Both the position numbers and the translations under genes were made by a program. 64,000 nucleotides of DNA from CBFDBF01 sp050287725 (GTDB lineage: Bacteria > Pseudomonadota > Gammaproteobacteria > Chromatiales > Chromatiaceae): the NCBI GenBank assembly GCA_050287725.1, contig JBNKCL010000040.1, forward strand, positions 1-64,000. The letters are read 5' to 3'. Position 1 is the first letter of the stretch. Each line of letters starts with the position of its first letter. Below are positions 32,219-40,870 of this stretch, piece after piece. The notes beneath the pieces are model-generated. The model was not told the DNA's origin. It worked only from the letters and a program-made list of their open reading frames with translations, and made no database searches.

Positions 32219-33514
32219 TCAGGCGGCGTCCTGCCGGTAGACGATGCGTCCTTCCAGCACGGTATGGGTGACCCGGCCGGTGAACTCCCGGCCCAGAAAC
32301 GGGGTGTTGTGTCCCCGGCTCAGCATCTCCGCCGCTTTCAGGGTCCAAACGGCCTTGGGGTCGAAGATGCAGAGGTCGGCGGTGGCGCCCGGCTCCAGGT
32401 TCCCCACCGGCAGTCCCAGGATGGCCGCGGGACCGGAGGTGAGACGCTCGATGGCCTGCGGCAGTGTGAGAATCCCCGCGTTCACCAGGTTCAGGGTCAG
32501 CGGCAACAAGGTTTCCAGCGCCGAGATACCGGGGGCGGTGGAGGGGAACGGCGCCTCCTTGGCGTCCGGTTCGTGCGGCTGGTGATCGGAACAGACGGCG
32601 CCGATCACACCCTCCGCCACCCCGGCGCGCAGCAGTTCGCGGTCGCGCTCGCTGCGCAGGGGCGGCGCCACATGGCAATTGCTGTCGAATCCCGCCAGAT
32701 CTTCCTCGATCAGATGCAGTTGGTGCGCGGAGACATCCGCGCTTACCGGGAGGTTCTCGGCGCGGGCGCGGCGGATCATCTCCACCGCCTCGCCGGTGGA
32801 GATGCCGCGGAAGTGGATGTGACAACCGGTATGGGCCGCCAGGACCAGGTGTTGGGCCACCGCCACCGTCTCCGCCGCCGCCGGGATGGCGGGCAGTCCG
32901 AGGCGGGTGCTGACCGGTCCCTCATGGGCGCAGCCGCCGGCCGCCAGCGGATGATCTTCCGGGGCCACCATCACCGTGATCCCGAAGGTGGCCGCATATT
33001 CCAGAGCCCGCCGTTCCACCAGGGTGGAGAGCATCGGCCGGCGGGCATTGCTCAGGGCCACGCAGCGTGCGTGTTGCAGGGCGGCCATCTCGCTGAGATG
33101 TTCTCCGTCCAGCCCCTTGGTGAGCGCCCCGATGGGCAGCACCCGGGTCTTGCCGACCGCCTGCGCACGGCGGTAGATCAGGGTAGCCACCGCAGCCGTA
33201 TCGATGACCGGGTCGGTGTCCGGTGGGCAGCAGAGGGTGGTGATGCCGCTACGGGCGGCGGCCGTGGTCTCGCTTTTGATGGTGGCCTTGTGTTCCTGCC
33301 CCGGTTCCCGCAGGTTGGCGCAGAGATCCACCAGACCGGGGCAGACCACCTGGCCGGCGGCGTCGACGGTGATTTCCGCCTTGAAGCCCTTTGGAGGTTT
33401 CCCTACGGCGTGCACCTGCCCGTTCGCCAGAAACAGGTCCCGCGGCTCGTCGATCCCGTTGGCGGGATCGATCAGATGGCCGTTGAGGATCTGCACGGTG
33501 GGTGCGCTGCTCAT
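32219..33514 (-). CDS. pyrX: Dihydroorotase-like non-catalytic ATCase subunit (PyrX/PyrC')
   Basis: A 431-residue amidohydrolase-fold protein. Active class I dihydroorotases have a HxH metal motif in GxVDxHxHxREPG. Here residues 60-72 read GLVDLCANLREPG, so both histidines are replaced (Cys65, Asn67). This matches the inactive PyrC' of Pseudomonas, which is needed to assemble and stabilise aspartate transcarbamoylase. Its start overlaps the pyrB stop by 4 bp. A catalytic dihydroorotase should be encoded elsewhere. Confidence 0.9.
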   Translation of the reverse strand: MSSAPTVQILNGHLIDPANGIDEPRDLFLANGQVHAVGKPPKGFKAEITVDAAGQVVCPGLVDLCANLREPGQEHKATIKSETTAAARSGITTLCCPPDTDPVIDTAAVATLIYRRAQAVGKTRVLPIGALTKGLDGEHLSEMAALQHARCVALSNARRPMLSTLVERRALEYAATFGITVMVAPEDHPLAAGGCAHEGPVSTRLGLPAIPAAAETVAVAQHLVLAAHTGCHIHFRGISTGEAVEMIRRARAENLPVSADVSAHQLHLIEEDLAGFDSNCHVAPPLRSERDRELLRAGVAEGVIGAVCSDHQPHEPDAKEAPFPSTAPGISALETLLPLTLNLVNAGILTLPQAIERLTSGPAAILGLPVGNLEPGATADLCIFDPKAVWTLKAAEMLSRGHNTPFLGREFTGRVTHTVLEGRIVYRQDAA

Positions 33515-34497
33515 CGTTTTTTCGTCCTCGGTTCAATCACCCGCATGGTCATGGCCATCACCGCCATCCGGATGGCGATGCCGAAACTGACCTGCTGCAG
33601 AATCACCGAGCGGGGGCCGTCGGCCACCTGGGAATCCATCTCCACCCCGCGGTTGATGGGACCCGGATGCATCACGATGGCGTCCGGCTTGGCCGCCTGG
33701 AGGCGGCGCTCGGTCAGGCCGAAGAGCTGGAAGTATTCGTGTTCGCTGGGGAGCAGGGCGCTTCCCATGCGCTCCTTCTGCAGGCGCAGCATGATGATTA
33801 CGTCCGCATCCCGGATCCCCTCTTCCAGGTTGTGGAATACCTTCACCCCCAGGTTTTCCGCCGCCGCCGGCAACAGGGTGTTGGGTGCGATCACCCGCAC
33901 CTCCGCCGCGCCCAAGGTGTTGAGGGCCAGGATCTGGGAGCGGGCCACCCGCGAATGCAGGATGTCCCCTACGATGGCGACCCGAAGACCGTCGAATCCG
34001 CCTTTGTGACGCCGGATGGTGAACATGTCCAGCATCGCCTGGGTGGGGTGGGCGTGACGCCCGTCCCCGGCGTTGATGATGCTGACATGGGGGGCGGCGT
34101 GCTGGGCGATGAAGTGGGCCGCCCCACTGTCGGCGTGGCGCACGATAAACATGTCGCAGTGCATCGCCTCCAGATTGCGCAGCGTATCCAGCAGGGTTTC
34201 GCCCTTGGAGGTGGAGGAGGAGTTGATGTTAAGGCTCAGGACGTCGGCCGACAGCCGCTTGGCCGCCACCTCGAAGGTGGTGCGGGTGCGGGTGCTGGTT
34301 TCGAAGAAGAGGTTGGTGATCACCTTGCCGCGCAGCAGCGGCACCTTCTTTACGGTTCGTTCGGAGACGCCGGTGAAGGACTCGGCGGTATCCAGGATTT
34401 CGGTCAGCAGTTCCCGATTCAGACCATCGATGGTAAGAAAATGGCGAAGCCGCCCTTGAGGGTCCAGTTGGATATTTTGCTGCTGCGCCTCGCTCAC
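33511..34497 (-). CDS. pyrB: Aspartate carbamoyltransferase catalytic subunit
   Basis: A 328-residue enzyme that condenses carbamoyl phosphate and aspartate in pyrimidine synthesis. The carbamoyl-phosphate loop is FFETSTRTRTTFEVA. HPTQAMLDMFTI and the C-terminal VMHPGPINRGVEM are diagnostic. With pyrX next to it and no pyrI, the enzyme should be the dodecameric Pseudomonas type. Confidence 0.96.
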   Translation of the reverse strand: MSEAQQQNIQLDPQGRLRHFLTIDGLNRELLTEILDTAESFTGVSERTVKKVPLLRGKVITNLFFETSTRTRTTFEVAAKRLSADVLSLNINSSSTSKGETLLDTLRNLEAMHCDMFIVRHADSGAAHFIAQHAAPHVSIINAGDGRHAHPTQAMLDMFTIRRHKGGFDGLRVAIVGDILHSRVARSQILALNTLGAAEVRVIAPNTLLPAAAENLGVKVFHNLEEGIRDADVIIMLRLQKERMGSALLPSEHEYFQLFGLTERRLQAAKPDAIVMHPGPINRGVEMDSQVADGPRSVILQQVSFGIAIRMAVMAMTMRVIEPRTKKR

Positions 34498-34663
34498 TGA
34501 GTGGTTTCGTCCTGATTCAGGCCCGATCGCCGCATAGTATAAACGTTCATCCCGCGCGGCTCTACGGGAAATCCCGAAATGAGCCGTCTCCGGAACCGGC
34601 GAAGCGGGTCCGATGCATACTTTTGTCGTTGCGACTGCCGGCCGTCCGCCGAAATCGGTGCTC

Positions 34664-35209
34664 TCATTCCTGGTTGCGCGCCGCTTTTTTGGACTCTCCG
34701 ATCAGCAGCCCCAGCGGTTCGGGGCCGGTGAGGGTGATGTGCTGATCCATGCTGAGCGGCGGACGGACTCCCACCACATTGGGCTGAATCGGCAGTTCCC
34801 GGCCGCTGCGCTCCACCAACGCCACCAGGATGATGGAGGCGGGGCGTCCGTAATCGAAGATCTCGTTCATGGCGGCCCGGATGGTGCGCCCGGTCTGCAG
34901 CACGTCATCCACCAGCAGGATGTGGCGGTCGTCCACCTCGAACGGGATGGAGGAGGGGCGTACCTGAGGGTTCATGCCTACGCGCGTGAAGTCGTCCCGG
35001 TAGAAGGAGATGTCCAGAGTGCCTAAGGGTTCCTGGATCTCGAGCAACTGGTGGAGCCGCTGGGCCAGCCAGACGCCGCCGGTATGGATGCCGATCATGG
35101 CGGGATCGCTTACCTGCTGCATCTCGAGGCGAATCCGGACCGCCTGAACCATCTCGTGAATCAGGTTGTCGATCTCGTCTTCTCGCATGTAAATCTTATT
35201 GTTGTTCAT
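34664..35209 (-). CDS. pyrR: PyrR bifunctional regulator/uracil phosphoribosyltransferase
   Basis: A 181-residue phosphoribosyltransferase-fold protein. The PRPP loop reads ILLVDDVLQTGRTIRAAMNEI in essence (key residues Asp-Asp and Thr-Gly-Arg-Thr), and GIHTGGVWLAQRL is also conserved. In Gram-positives PyrR binds pyr leader RNA; in proteobacteria its regulatory role is less clear. It overlaps ruvX by 14 bp. The 166-bp gap before pyrB shows no hairpin that I can assign confidently as an attenuator. Confidence 0.92.
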   Translation of the reverse strand: MNNNKIYMREDEIDNLIHEMVQAVRIRLEMQQVSDPAMIGIHTGGVWLAQRLHQLLEIQEPLGTLDISFYRDDFTRVGMNPQVRPSSIPFEVDDRHILLVDDVLQTGRTIRAAMNEIFDYGRPASIILVALVERSGRELPIQPNVVGVRPPLSMDQHITLTGPEPLGLLIGESKKAARNQE

Positions 35210-35597
35210 GTAACCAGGTTTCCAGAATCAGTTTCGCCGCGATCGCATCCAGCTCTTCGATCCGTTTGGGGCGGCGGCCCAGCTCCCGGCGTGCCGCCAG
35301 TGAGGTAAGGCGCTCATCCACCAGATGCACCGGCAGGCGATAGCGTCCCTCCAGTTGGCGGGCGAATCGCCGCGCCCGGGGCGCCGGCTCCGCCTCACTG
35401 TCATCCATGTTATAGGGGATTCCGACCACCAGCGCCTCCGGCCGCCACTCCTCGATCAGCCGGGAGATCCCGTCCCAGTCGGGATGTTGCCGCACCGCGC
35501 GCAACGTTTCCAGCGGCGTCGCACTGCCGGTCAGGGTCTGTCCCACCGCCACCCCGATCTTGGCGGGGCCGAAATCGAATCCGAGCAAGGTGCCCAT
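35196..35597 (-). CDS. ruvX: Putative pre-16S rRNA nuclease RuvX/YqgF
   Basis: A 133-residue RNase H-fold protein. The N-terminal LLGFDFGPAKIGVAVG carries the first catalytic Asp, ALVVGIPYNMDDSE is the middle block, and HLVDERLTSLAARREL holds a further acidic residue. It takes part in 16S rRNA 5' end maturation. It follows algH by 22 bp, a very widespread pairing. Confidence 0.92.
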   Translation of the reverse strand: MGTLLGFDFGPAKIGVAVGQTLTGSATPLETLRAVRQHPDWDGISRLIEEWRPEALVVGIPYNMDDSEAEPAPRARRFARQLEGRYRLPVHLVDERLTSLAARRELGRRPKRIEELDAIAAKLILETWLHEQQ

Positions 35598-35619
35598 GCG
35601 GCTTGCTCAAGGGTTCGAT

Positions 35620-36183
35620 TCAGGCATGTCCGGCATCCCCCGAGAGCAGGTCGAGGTCTACCCCCAGCAGCTGCGCCGCCGCCCGCCAGCGCTGTTCCAC
35701 CGGCAGGTGGAACAGGATCTCGGTATTGGCGGGACCGTTGAGCCAGGCGTTGTCCGACAACTCCTGTTCCAACTGCCCGCCGTCCCAACCGGCGTAACCG
35801 AGCGCGATCAGGTGATCCTGCGGGCCTTCGCCCTGAGCCAGCGACTGCAGGATATCGCGCGAGGTGGTGACGCTGATCTCCGGAGTGATCCGGAGCGTCG
35901 AATCCCACTTGCGCTCGCCGCCGTGCAGCACGAAGCCGCGTTCCGGCTGTACCGGCCCGCCGATGAAGATGATCTCTTCGCCCACCTTCGGATCGGCCTC
36001 GGTGATCTCCAGTTGATGCAGGATATCGTTCAGGCGTAGCTCCAGTGGCCGGTTTACTACGATCCCCATGGCGCCTTGTTCGTTATGTTCGCAAATGTAG
36101 GTGACGGTCCGGGAGAAGTTTTCATCCCGCAGGGTCGGCATTGCGATCAGAAATTGGTTGGTCAGGTCGGTGTTATTGCCCAT
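35620..36183 (-). CDS. YqgE/AlgH family protein
   Basis: A 187-residue protein. The start at 36183 gives MGNNTDLTNQFLIAMP, the normal family N-terminus; the frame is open to 36261. It contains FSRTVTYICEHNEQGAMGIVVNRPLE, GGPVQPERGFVLH and GYAGWDGGQLEQEL. The biochemical function is unknown (AlgH was named for an effect on alginate). It is cotranscribed with ruvX. Confidence 0.93.
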   Translation of the reverse strand: MGNNTDLTNQFLIAMPTLRDENFSRTVTYICEHNEQGAMGIVVNRPLELRLNDILHQLEITEADPKVGEEIIFIGGPVQPERGFVLHGGERKWDSTLRITPEISVTTSRDILQSLAQGEGPQDHLIALGYAGWDGGQLEQELSDNAWLNGPANTEILFHLPVEQRWRAAAQLLGVDLDLLSGDAGHA

Positions 36184-36291
36184 GGCGGTAGTATCCGGTT
36201 CTCCTTCGATTGTAGCAACCACGTTCGGTATATATGGGGTTGTTTGAATTTCGATGAGCAATTTTGGGACAGGTTGGTGATTGTTTAAGTT

Positions 36292-36337
36292 CCGGTAATC
36301 CGTTTCACGACAAACCGGCCGTGAAACGGATTACCGG
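36292..36337. terminator. 18-bp perfect inverted repeat between tonB and algH
   Basis: The left arm CCGGTAATCCGTTTCACG (36292-36309) and right arm (36320-36337) are perfect reverse complements around a 10-nt loop. It lies 37 bp beyond the tonB stop on the minus strand. A very stable hairpin would form, but no T-run follows on either strand, so it may be a factor-dependent terminator, a processing site or a dispersed element. Confidence 0.7.
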
Positions 36338-36373
36338 GAGAGAAGGACATCCGACAACCGGAGAACAGATCTG

Positions 36374-37246
36374 TTATTCGGAGAGCAGGCGATTGCTGTT
36401 CAGGAACTGCCAGGTACGAACGATATCCAGAACATCGGTCTCTTTCCGGATTTCTTCCGGGAACGGAGCATAGGGGGCTGCCAGCCGCACGATCCGGATG
36501 GCGGCATCGTCCAGCAATTTGTGGCCGGAAGAGCGACGTACCTCGATCTCCTCGATGGTGCCGTCAGGCTTGAGCGATACCCGCAGAATCAGGTTGCCGT
36601 AGAGTTTGCGCCGGCGCGCCTCGTCCGGATAGTTGAGGTTGCCGATTTTTTCCACCTTGCGCCTCCAGGCGTCCAGGTAGTTGGCGTATTTGTACTCGCG
36701 GGTGGCGGCGCTGATGGTTTTGTGCCGGGGGCGCTTGGCGTAGGCCTCGGTCCGGCGGTCAAACTCCGCGGTCAGCTGGGCGATCTCTTTGTTGGTGCTC
36801 GCCAGGATCTGGGTGATGCTCGGCTTTGGTGGAGCGGGCGGGTGCTCTTTTTCGGGGAGTCGCACCTGCCGTTCGGAAGGGGATCTGCTGGCCAATACCG
36901 GTTGCTCCGGTTGGGGCTTCGGCGGTTCCGGGGTGCCGGCGGGCGCCGTTTCCCCCAGCGGTTTGGTCAGCGGTTTGTCGGAGGGCAGCGGGATTTCCGT
37001 TTTCGGACGCACCGCCTCCGCCTCTTCGCCGCCCCCCTGCTGGTTCGCCTGCGCCAGAAAATCGGCCTGCTCCGGGTCTTTGGAGTCGGTTCGGTTTTGC
37101 ACCACCATGATTTCGAGGGTGCGGTCGGGGGGCGGTTCTTGGCCGGTGGGCGGAGTGAAGCTGACCCCCAGGATCAGCACGGCGTGGGCGGCGGTCGCAA
37201 AAAAAAGCGTCAGACCGATACGATCGAAAGCAGAGACGCCACTCAT
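36374..37246 (-). CDS. TonB-family energy transducer
   Basis: A 290-residue protein with one N-terminal helix (about 8-28) and a Pro/Glu/Lys-rich periplasmic spacer (about 95-150). The C-terminal TonB domain has NLNYPDEARRRKLYGNLILRV, the DGTIEEIEVRRSSG strand pair and a final AAPYAPFPEEIR segment. It couples inner-membrane energy to outer-membrane receptors. No exbB/exbD is adjacent, so it probably borrows an unlinked motor. It overlaps apbE by 4 bp. Confidence 0.88.
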   Translation of the reverse strand: MSGVSAFDRIGLTLFFATAAHAVLILGVSFTPPTGQEPPPDRTLEIMVVQNRTDSKDPEQADFLAQANQQGGGEEAEAVRPKTEIPLPSDKPLTKPLGETAPAGTPEPPKPQPEQPVLASRSPSERQVRLPEKEHPPAPPKPSITQILASTNKEIAQLTAEFDRRTEAYAKRPRHKTISAATREYKYANYLDAWRRKVEKIGNLNYPDEARRRKLYGNLILRVSLKPDGTIEEIEVRRSSGHKLLDDAAIRIVRLAAPYAPFPEEIRKETDVLDIVRTWQFLNSNRLLSE

Positions 37247-38331
37247 CGGTCGTTTGCTCCTCCTTCCGGCGCTTCCCCGGCCAGCGGCGCGCTGATCCGG
37301 ATCGTGTGTCCCGGCTCCAAAAGTCGCAGCCGTTTCTGCATCGCCGGGTTCATGTACAAGGTGCCTTCGGTATCCACCAGCAGAACATAACGAATGCCCA
37401 TCTTTTGCGCCACCTCGAACCAGCGGTCGGGTCCTGCGATGAAGAGCGCGGTGGCCGCCGCGTCCGCCGTTGCGCCGTCGGAATGGAGCACCGTGACCGA
37501 GGCACTTCCGGTGGCGGGATAACCGGTACGGGGGTCGATGATATGGTGATAGGTCTTGCCCTTCCAGTGGAAGTTGCGTTCGTAGTCGCCGGAGGTGTAG
37601 ACGCTCTCATCGCCGCTTACGTCGATCTCTCCCAGCACCCCCTTGCCGTCGGCGCTACGGATGGCGATGCGCCAGGGTTTTCCCTTGCTGCGTTCCCCGA
37701 TGGCGCGCAGATCGCCTCCGGCGTTCAGGATGGCGTTCCGGATGCCCATCTTTCGCAGGTGGGCGATTGCCAGGTCGATGCCGTAGCCCTTCCCGAAGGC
37801 GCCGAAATCGAGTTTTACCGCCGGGTTGGTGCCGCGCAGATGGATGCCGTCCACGAGGATGTCTTCCATGCGCGGGTTTTGGCGCAGCAACTCCGCGATC
37901 TGTTCCGGGCTGGGCGGAGGGTGGCCGGTCGGGTCGTCCCGCATGAATCCCCAGGTATCGATCAGGTGTCCGATGGCGGGATTGAACAGCCCGTCGCTCT
38001 CGGTGGAGAGCCGTTTCCCGATTTTGATCAACTCCAGCACCGAGGGCGGAGCGGTAAAGGTCTCGCCGGTGGTCAGTTCCTGGTTGACCCGTCCCAACGG
38101 ACCGGGATTCCAGGCGTGCCAGGCGTGGTTCATTTCGGCGAAATCCTGCTCGATCGCCGCGGTGGCGCGATCCGCCTCCTCTTGCGAGACGCCGGATACG
38201 GTCAGGTCCACCAGGGTGCCGAAGGCCAGAAACCGGGTGGTGATGGGCGATTCCGCGCGCTCACAAGCCACAAGCAGCAGCATGAGCAGCAGCAGGGCGA
38301 TGCGACGGTAGGTGTTGGTCGATAGGGTCAT
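37243..38331 (-). CDS. apbE: FAD:protein FMN transferase (ApbE)
   Basis: A 362-residue lipoprotein with signal peptide and lipobox LLVAC (Cys at residue 23). The ApbE fold is shown by RFLAFGTLVDLTV, LDFGAFGKGYGIDLA, LNAGGDLRAIG and IIDPRTGYPATGSASVTVLHSDGATADAAATA (key residues Asp, Ser, Ala-Asp). It attaches FMN covalently to extracytoplasmic flavoproteins such as NqrB/C or RnfD/G. It lies between gshB and tonB with 4-bp overlaps on both sides. Confidence 0.92.
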   Translation of the reverse strand: MTLSTNTYRRIALLLLMLLLVACERAESPITTRFLAFGTLVDLTVSGVSQEEADRATAAIEQDFAEMNHAWHAWNPGPLGRVNQELTTGETFTAPPSVLELIKIGKRLSTESDGLFNPAIGHLIDTWGFMRDDPTGHPPPSPEQIAELLRQNPRMEDILVDGIHLRGTNPAVKLDFGAFGKGYGIDLAIAHLRKMGIRNAILNAGGDLRAIGERSKGKPWRIAIRSADGKGVLGEIDVSGDESVYTSGDYERNFHWKGKTYHHIIDPRTGYPATGSASVTVLHSDGATADAAATALFIAGPDRWFEVAQKMGIRYVLLVDTEGTLYMNPAMQKRLRLLEPGHTIRISAPLAGEAPEGGANDR

Positions 38332-39278
38332 GCGTTGAGGATCTCTTCGATCCGATCCAGTAATCGGGCGCTGATATTGATTCCAAACTGGGCATCCAGT
38401 TCCCGGATACAGGTGGGGCTGGTGACGTTGATCTCCGTCAGGTACTCACCGATCACGTCCAGGCCGGCAAACAGAATCCCCCGGCGTTGCAGTTCCGGTC
38501 CCACCTGTCCGGCGATCCAACGGTCCCGTTCGGAGAGCGGCACTCCTCGGCCGTTGCCTCCTGCCGCCAGGTTGCCGCGGAATTCCCCCTGCTTGGGAAT
38601 GCGTGCCAGGGCGTAGGGGATCGGTTCTCCGTCCACCATCAAGATACGCTTGTCGCCCGCCGTCACCTCCGGCAGAAAGCGTTGCGCCATGACATAGCGG
38701 CCGCCCCGCTCCGCAAGGGTTTCGATGACGACGTTGGTGTTCAGGTCTCCGTTCGCCAGTCGGAACACCGAGGCGCCGCCCATTCCGCCCAGCGGTTTGA
38801 GGACGATCTCTCCTTGCTCCTCCAGGAACGCCGTAATGCGTTGATGATCCCGGGTGACCAGCGTGGGCGGACAGCACTGGGGAAACCAGGCGGTGAACAG
38901 CTTTTCGTTGGCGTCGCGCAGCGCGGTGGGACGGTTGACCACCAGCGTCCCCAGTCGCTCCGCCTGCTCCAGCAGGTAGGTGGCGTAGATGTACTCCATA
39001 TCGAACGGGGGGTCTTTCCGCATCAGAATGGCGTTCAGGCTGTCCAACGGCGCCTCCCGCTCCTCCAGGACCCGGTGCCAGCAGGCGGAATCGTCCATCA
39101 CCTCCACCCGTCGCAGCCGGGCGTGACCCCGGCCGTCCCGCAGAAAAAGGTCGCCCGGTTCCATATACCAGAGTTGCCAGCCGCGGACCTGGGCTTCCAG
39201 CATCATGGCGAAGGTGCTGTCTTTTTTGATGGTGATGGACTCAATGGGGTCCATCACTACACCGAGGGCGATATTCAT
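38328..39278 (-). CDS. gshB: Glutathione synthetase
   Basis: A 316-residue ATP-grasp enzyme joining glycine to gamma-glutamylcysteine. The N-terminal GVVMDPIESITIKKDSTFAM is diagnostic. VLKPLGGMGGASVFRL is the ATP-binding loop, and INVTSPTCIRELDAQFGINI closes the active site. It is the first gene of gshB-apbE-tonB, with its stop overlapping the apbE start. Confidence 0.95.
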   Translation of the reverse strand: MNIALGVVMDPIESITIKKDSTFAMMLEAQVRGWQLWYMEPGDLFLRDGRGHARLRRVEVMDDSACWHRVLEEREAPLDSLNAILMRKDPPFDMEYIYATYLLEQAERLGTLVVNRPTALRDANEKLFTAWFPQCCPPTLVTRDHQRITAFLEEQGEIVLKPLGGMGGASVFRLANGDLNTNVVIETLAERGGRYVMAQRFLPEVTAGDKRILMVDGEPIPYALARIPKQGEFRGNLAAGGNGRGVPLSERDRWIAGQVGPELQRRGILFAGLDVIGEYLTEINVTSPTCIRELDAQFGINISARLLDRIEEILNA

Positions 39279-39979
39279 GGCGGCATCATACCTGACGGAC
39301 GGGCAGTTTGCTGGTCCCGTATGGCTGTTCCCGCGGCAACCGGCGGGTGCTGTAGATCAGGCGAAAGGTGCCGATAGATACTCTATGCAGGCCGTTCGGC
39401 GAGTGCGATGAGGAGGAGTGGTTCATATGGGGCGAGAACCTCGAATGTTTCTGTGCTATCAATAGGTTGTTGCAGTAATTTAAATCAATTGCTATGGTTT
39501 GGCGAACCCCTCGAATATCGTAGGGTCTTTCCGCCTCGGAAGCGGGGTTCCGGGTGTGAAACCGATAGCGGTGGGCCTGGAGCGGGGAAATCCGGCGAGT
39601 GTGTTACGGCGCCGGTGCCGTGCCTGCCGAAGGGATCGAAGATCCGGGTATGTGAGGAGAACCCGGTATGCTGGAAACCGGGGTTTCCTGGAAGAAACGG
39701 AGGGTTAACTACAAAATTAGGATTTTTCCTGAGGCAACGGGCTATCTTTATGGTGTAATGAGCCGTTCGCAAAGGGTTTTGGTTGGATGTGCAGGGACCA
39801 GAAGAACATCCGTTTTGATTGGATTTCCGACCGCAGATTTGCGGCAGTGGCCACGATTTGAGGTGGCTTGATTACGGCGGTGTCGGAAGGTTGGGAAAAT
39901 CGCGCGGCGTTTATGTTCCGGGAACAGGCGCCGAATTTATGGTTTCGCAAGACCTGTTGTACGGAGGAAAGCGGCGATT
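39279..39979. other. 700-bp gene-poor region upstream of the pil-chp operon
   Basis: This lies between divergent gshB and pilG. It contains a degenerate 17-nt direct repeat (GGCGAGAACCTCGAATG at 39431, GGCGAACCCCTCGAATA at 39501), a palindrome GGAAACC-GG-GGTTTCC at 39673-39688, and AT-rich stretches near 39476-39495. Open frames on either strand show no start signals or family resemblance. It should hold the promoters of both operons; I cannot assign an RNA family. Confidence 0.5.
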
Positions 39980-40375
39980 ATGGGTGATGATGCCGATATC
40001 TCGGGTCTGAAAATAATGGTGATCGATGACAGTAAGACGATCCGAAGAACCGCGGAGAGCCTGCTTACCAAAGCGGGATGCGAGGTCTTGACCGCGACCG
40101 ACGGATTCGAGGCGCTGGCAATCATTGCCGATAGCCATCCGGACATTATTTTCGTGGACATCATGATGCCGCGTCTGGACGGCTATCAGACCTGTGCCTT
40201 GATTAAGAACAACGCAGAATTCAGGCATACGCCGGTAATCATGCTGTCCAGTAAAGATGGGCTGTTTGATCGCGCACGTGGGCGTATCGTGGGGTCCGAG
40301 CAGTACCTCACCAAGCCGTTTACCAAGGACGAACTGTTGGCGGCCATCCGCCGCCATAAGGCAAAAGCCGCGTGA
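39980..40375 (+). CDS. pilG: Twitching motility response regulator PilG
   Basis: A 131-residue single-domain receiver. The acidic pocket is VIDDSKTIRR, the phosphoacceptor is Asp60 in IIFVDIMMPRLDG, and the conserved Lys lies in YLTKPF. The Shine-Dalgarno sequence GGAGG lies at 39963. It is the first gene of pilG-pilH-pilI-pilJ-chpA-chpC and, in the Pseudomonas model, is phosphorylated by ChpA to promote pilus extension. Confidence 0.95.
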   Translation: MGDDADISGLKIMVIDDSKTIRRTAESLLTKAGCEVLTATDGFEALAIIADSHPDIIFVDIMMPRLDGYQTCALIKNNAEFRHTPVIMLSSKDGLFDRARGRIVGSEQYLTKPFTKDELLAAIRRHKAKAA

Positions 40376-40467
40376 GCGGTTTGGGAAGGAATCGGCTGTG
40401 GAGCGGAAGTGCTCCGGACGAAGTGTAAAATAGTTTCATAGATGTATCGTGTTTACAGTGAGAGCTT

Positions 40468-40857
40468 ATGAATAGTCCAACTCCAGAAGGGAAGGCGTCG
40501 ATTCTTATCGTTGACGACTCTCCCACCGAACTATATGTGTTGAAGAACCTCGTGGAGGGAGCCGGCTATCATGCCATTACAGCCAGTGACGGGGAGTCTG
40601 GTATCGCGCAGGCGCGCAGCACGAAACCGGCTCTGATCCTGATGGATGTCGTGATGCCCGGCTTGAACGGGTTTCAGGCCACGCGTCAGTTGAGTCGCGA
40701 TCCGGAAACCGCGAATATCCCGATCATTATCGTGACTACCAAGGGTCAGGAGACGGACCGTACCTGGGGTTTGCGGCAGGGGGCAAAGGATTATGTCGTG
40801 AAGCCGATCGTGGCGGCAGACCTGTTAGCGAAGATCCAATCGGTGCTCGGCAGCTGA
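40468..40857 (+). CDS. pilH: Twitching motility response regulator PilH
   Basis: A 129-residue receiver domain with LIVDDSPTELYVL, phosphoacceptor Asp60 in LILMDVVMPGLNGF, the Thr in IIIVTTKGQ and Lys in YVVKPI. In the Pseudomonas model PilH opposes PilG, favouring retraction or acting as a phosphate sink. It lies 92 bp after pilG and 13 bp before pilI. Confidence 0.95.
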   Translation: MNSPTPEGKASILIVDDSPTELYVLKNLVEGAGYHAITASDGESGIAQARSTKPALILMDVVMPGLNGFQATRQLSRDPETANIPIIIVTTKGQETDRTWGLRQGAKDYVVKPIVAADLLAKIQSVLGS

Positions 40858-40870
40858 CGGAATTGATTGC

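Noticed and set aside
35606..35618. GGGTTCGATTC resembling a tRNA T-loop
   Set aside because: The spacer between ruvX and algH is only about 20 bp, so no cloverleaf can be built around it.
39408..39758. Open frame in the pilG upstream region
   Set aside because: No Shine-Dalgarno sequence, no recognisable family, Arg/Gly/Pro-rich composition and an equally open opposite strand.
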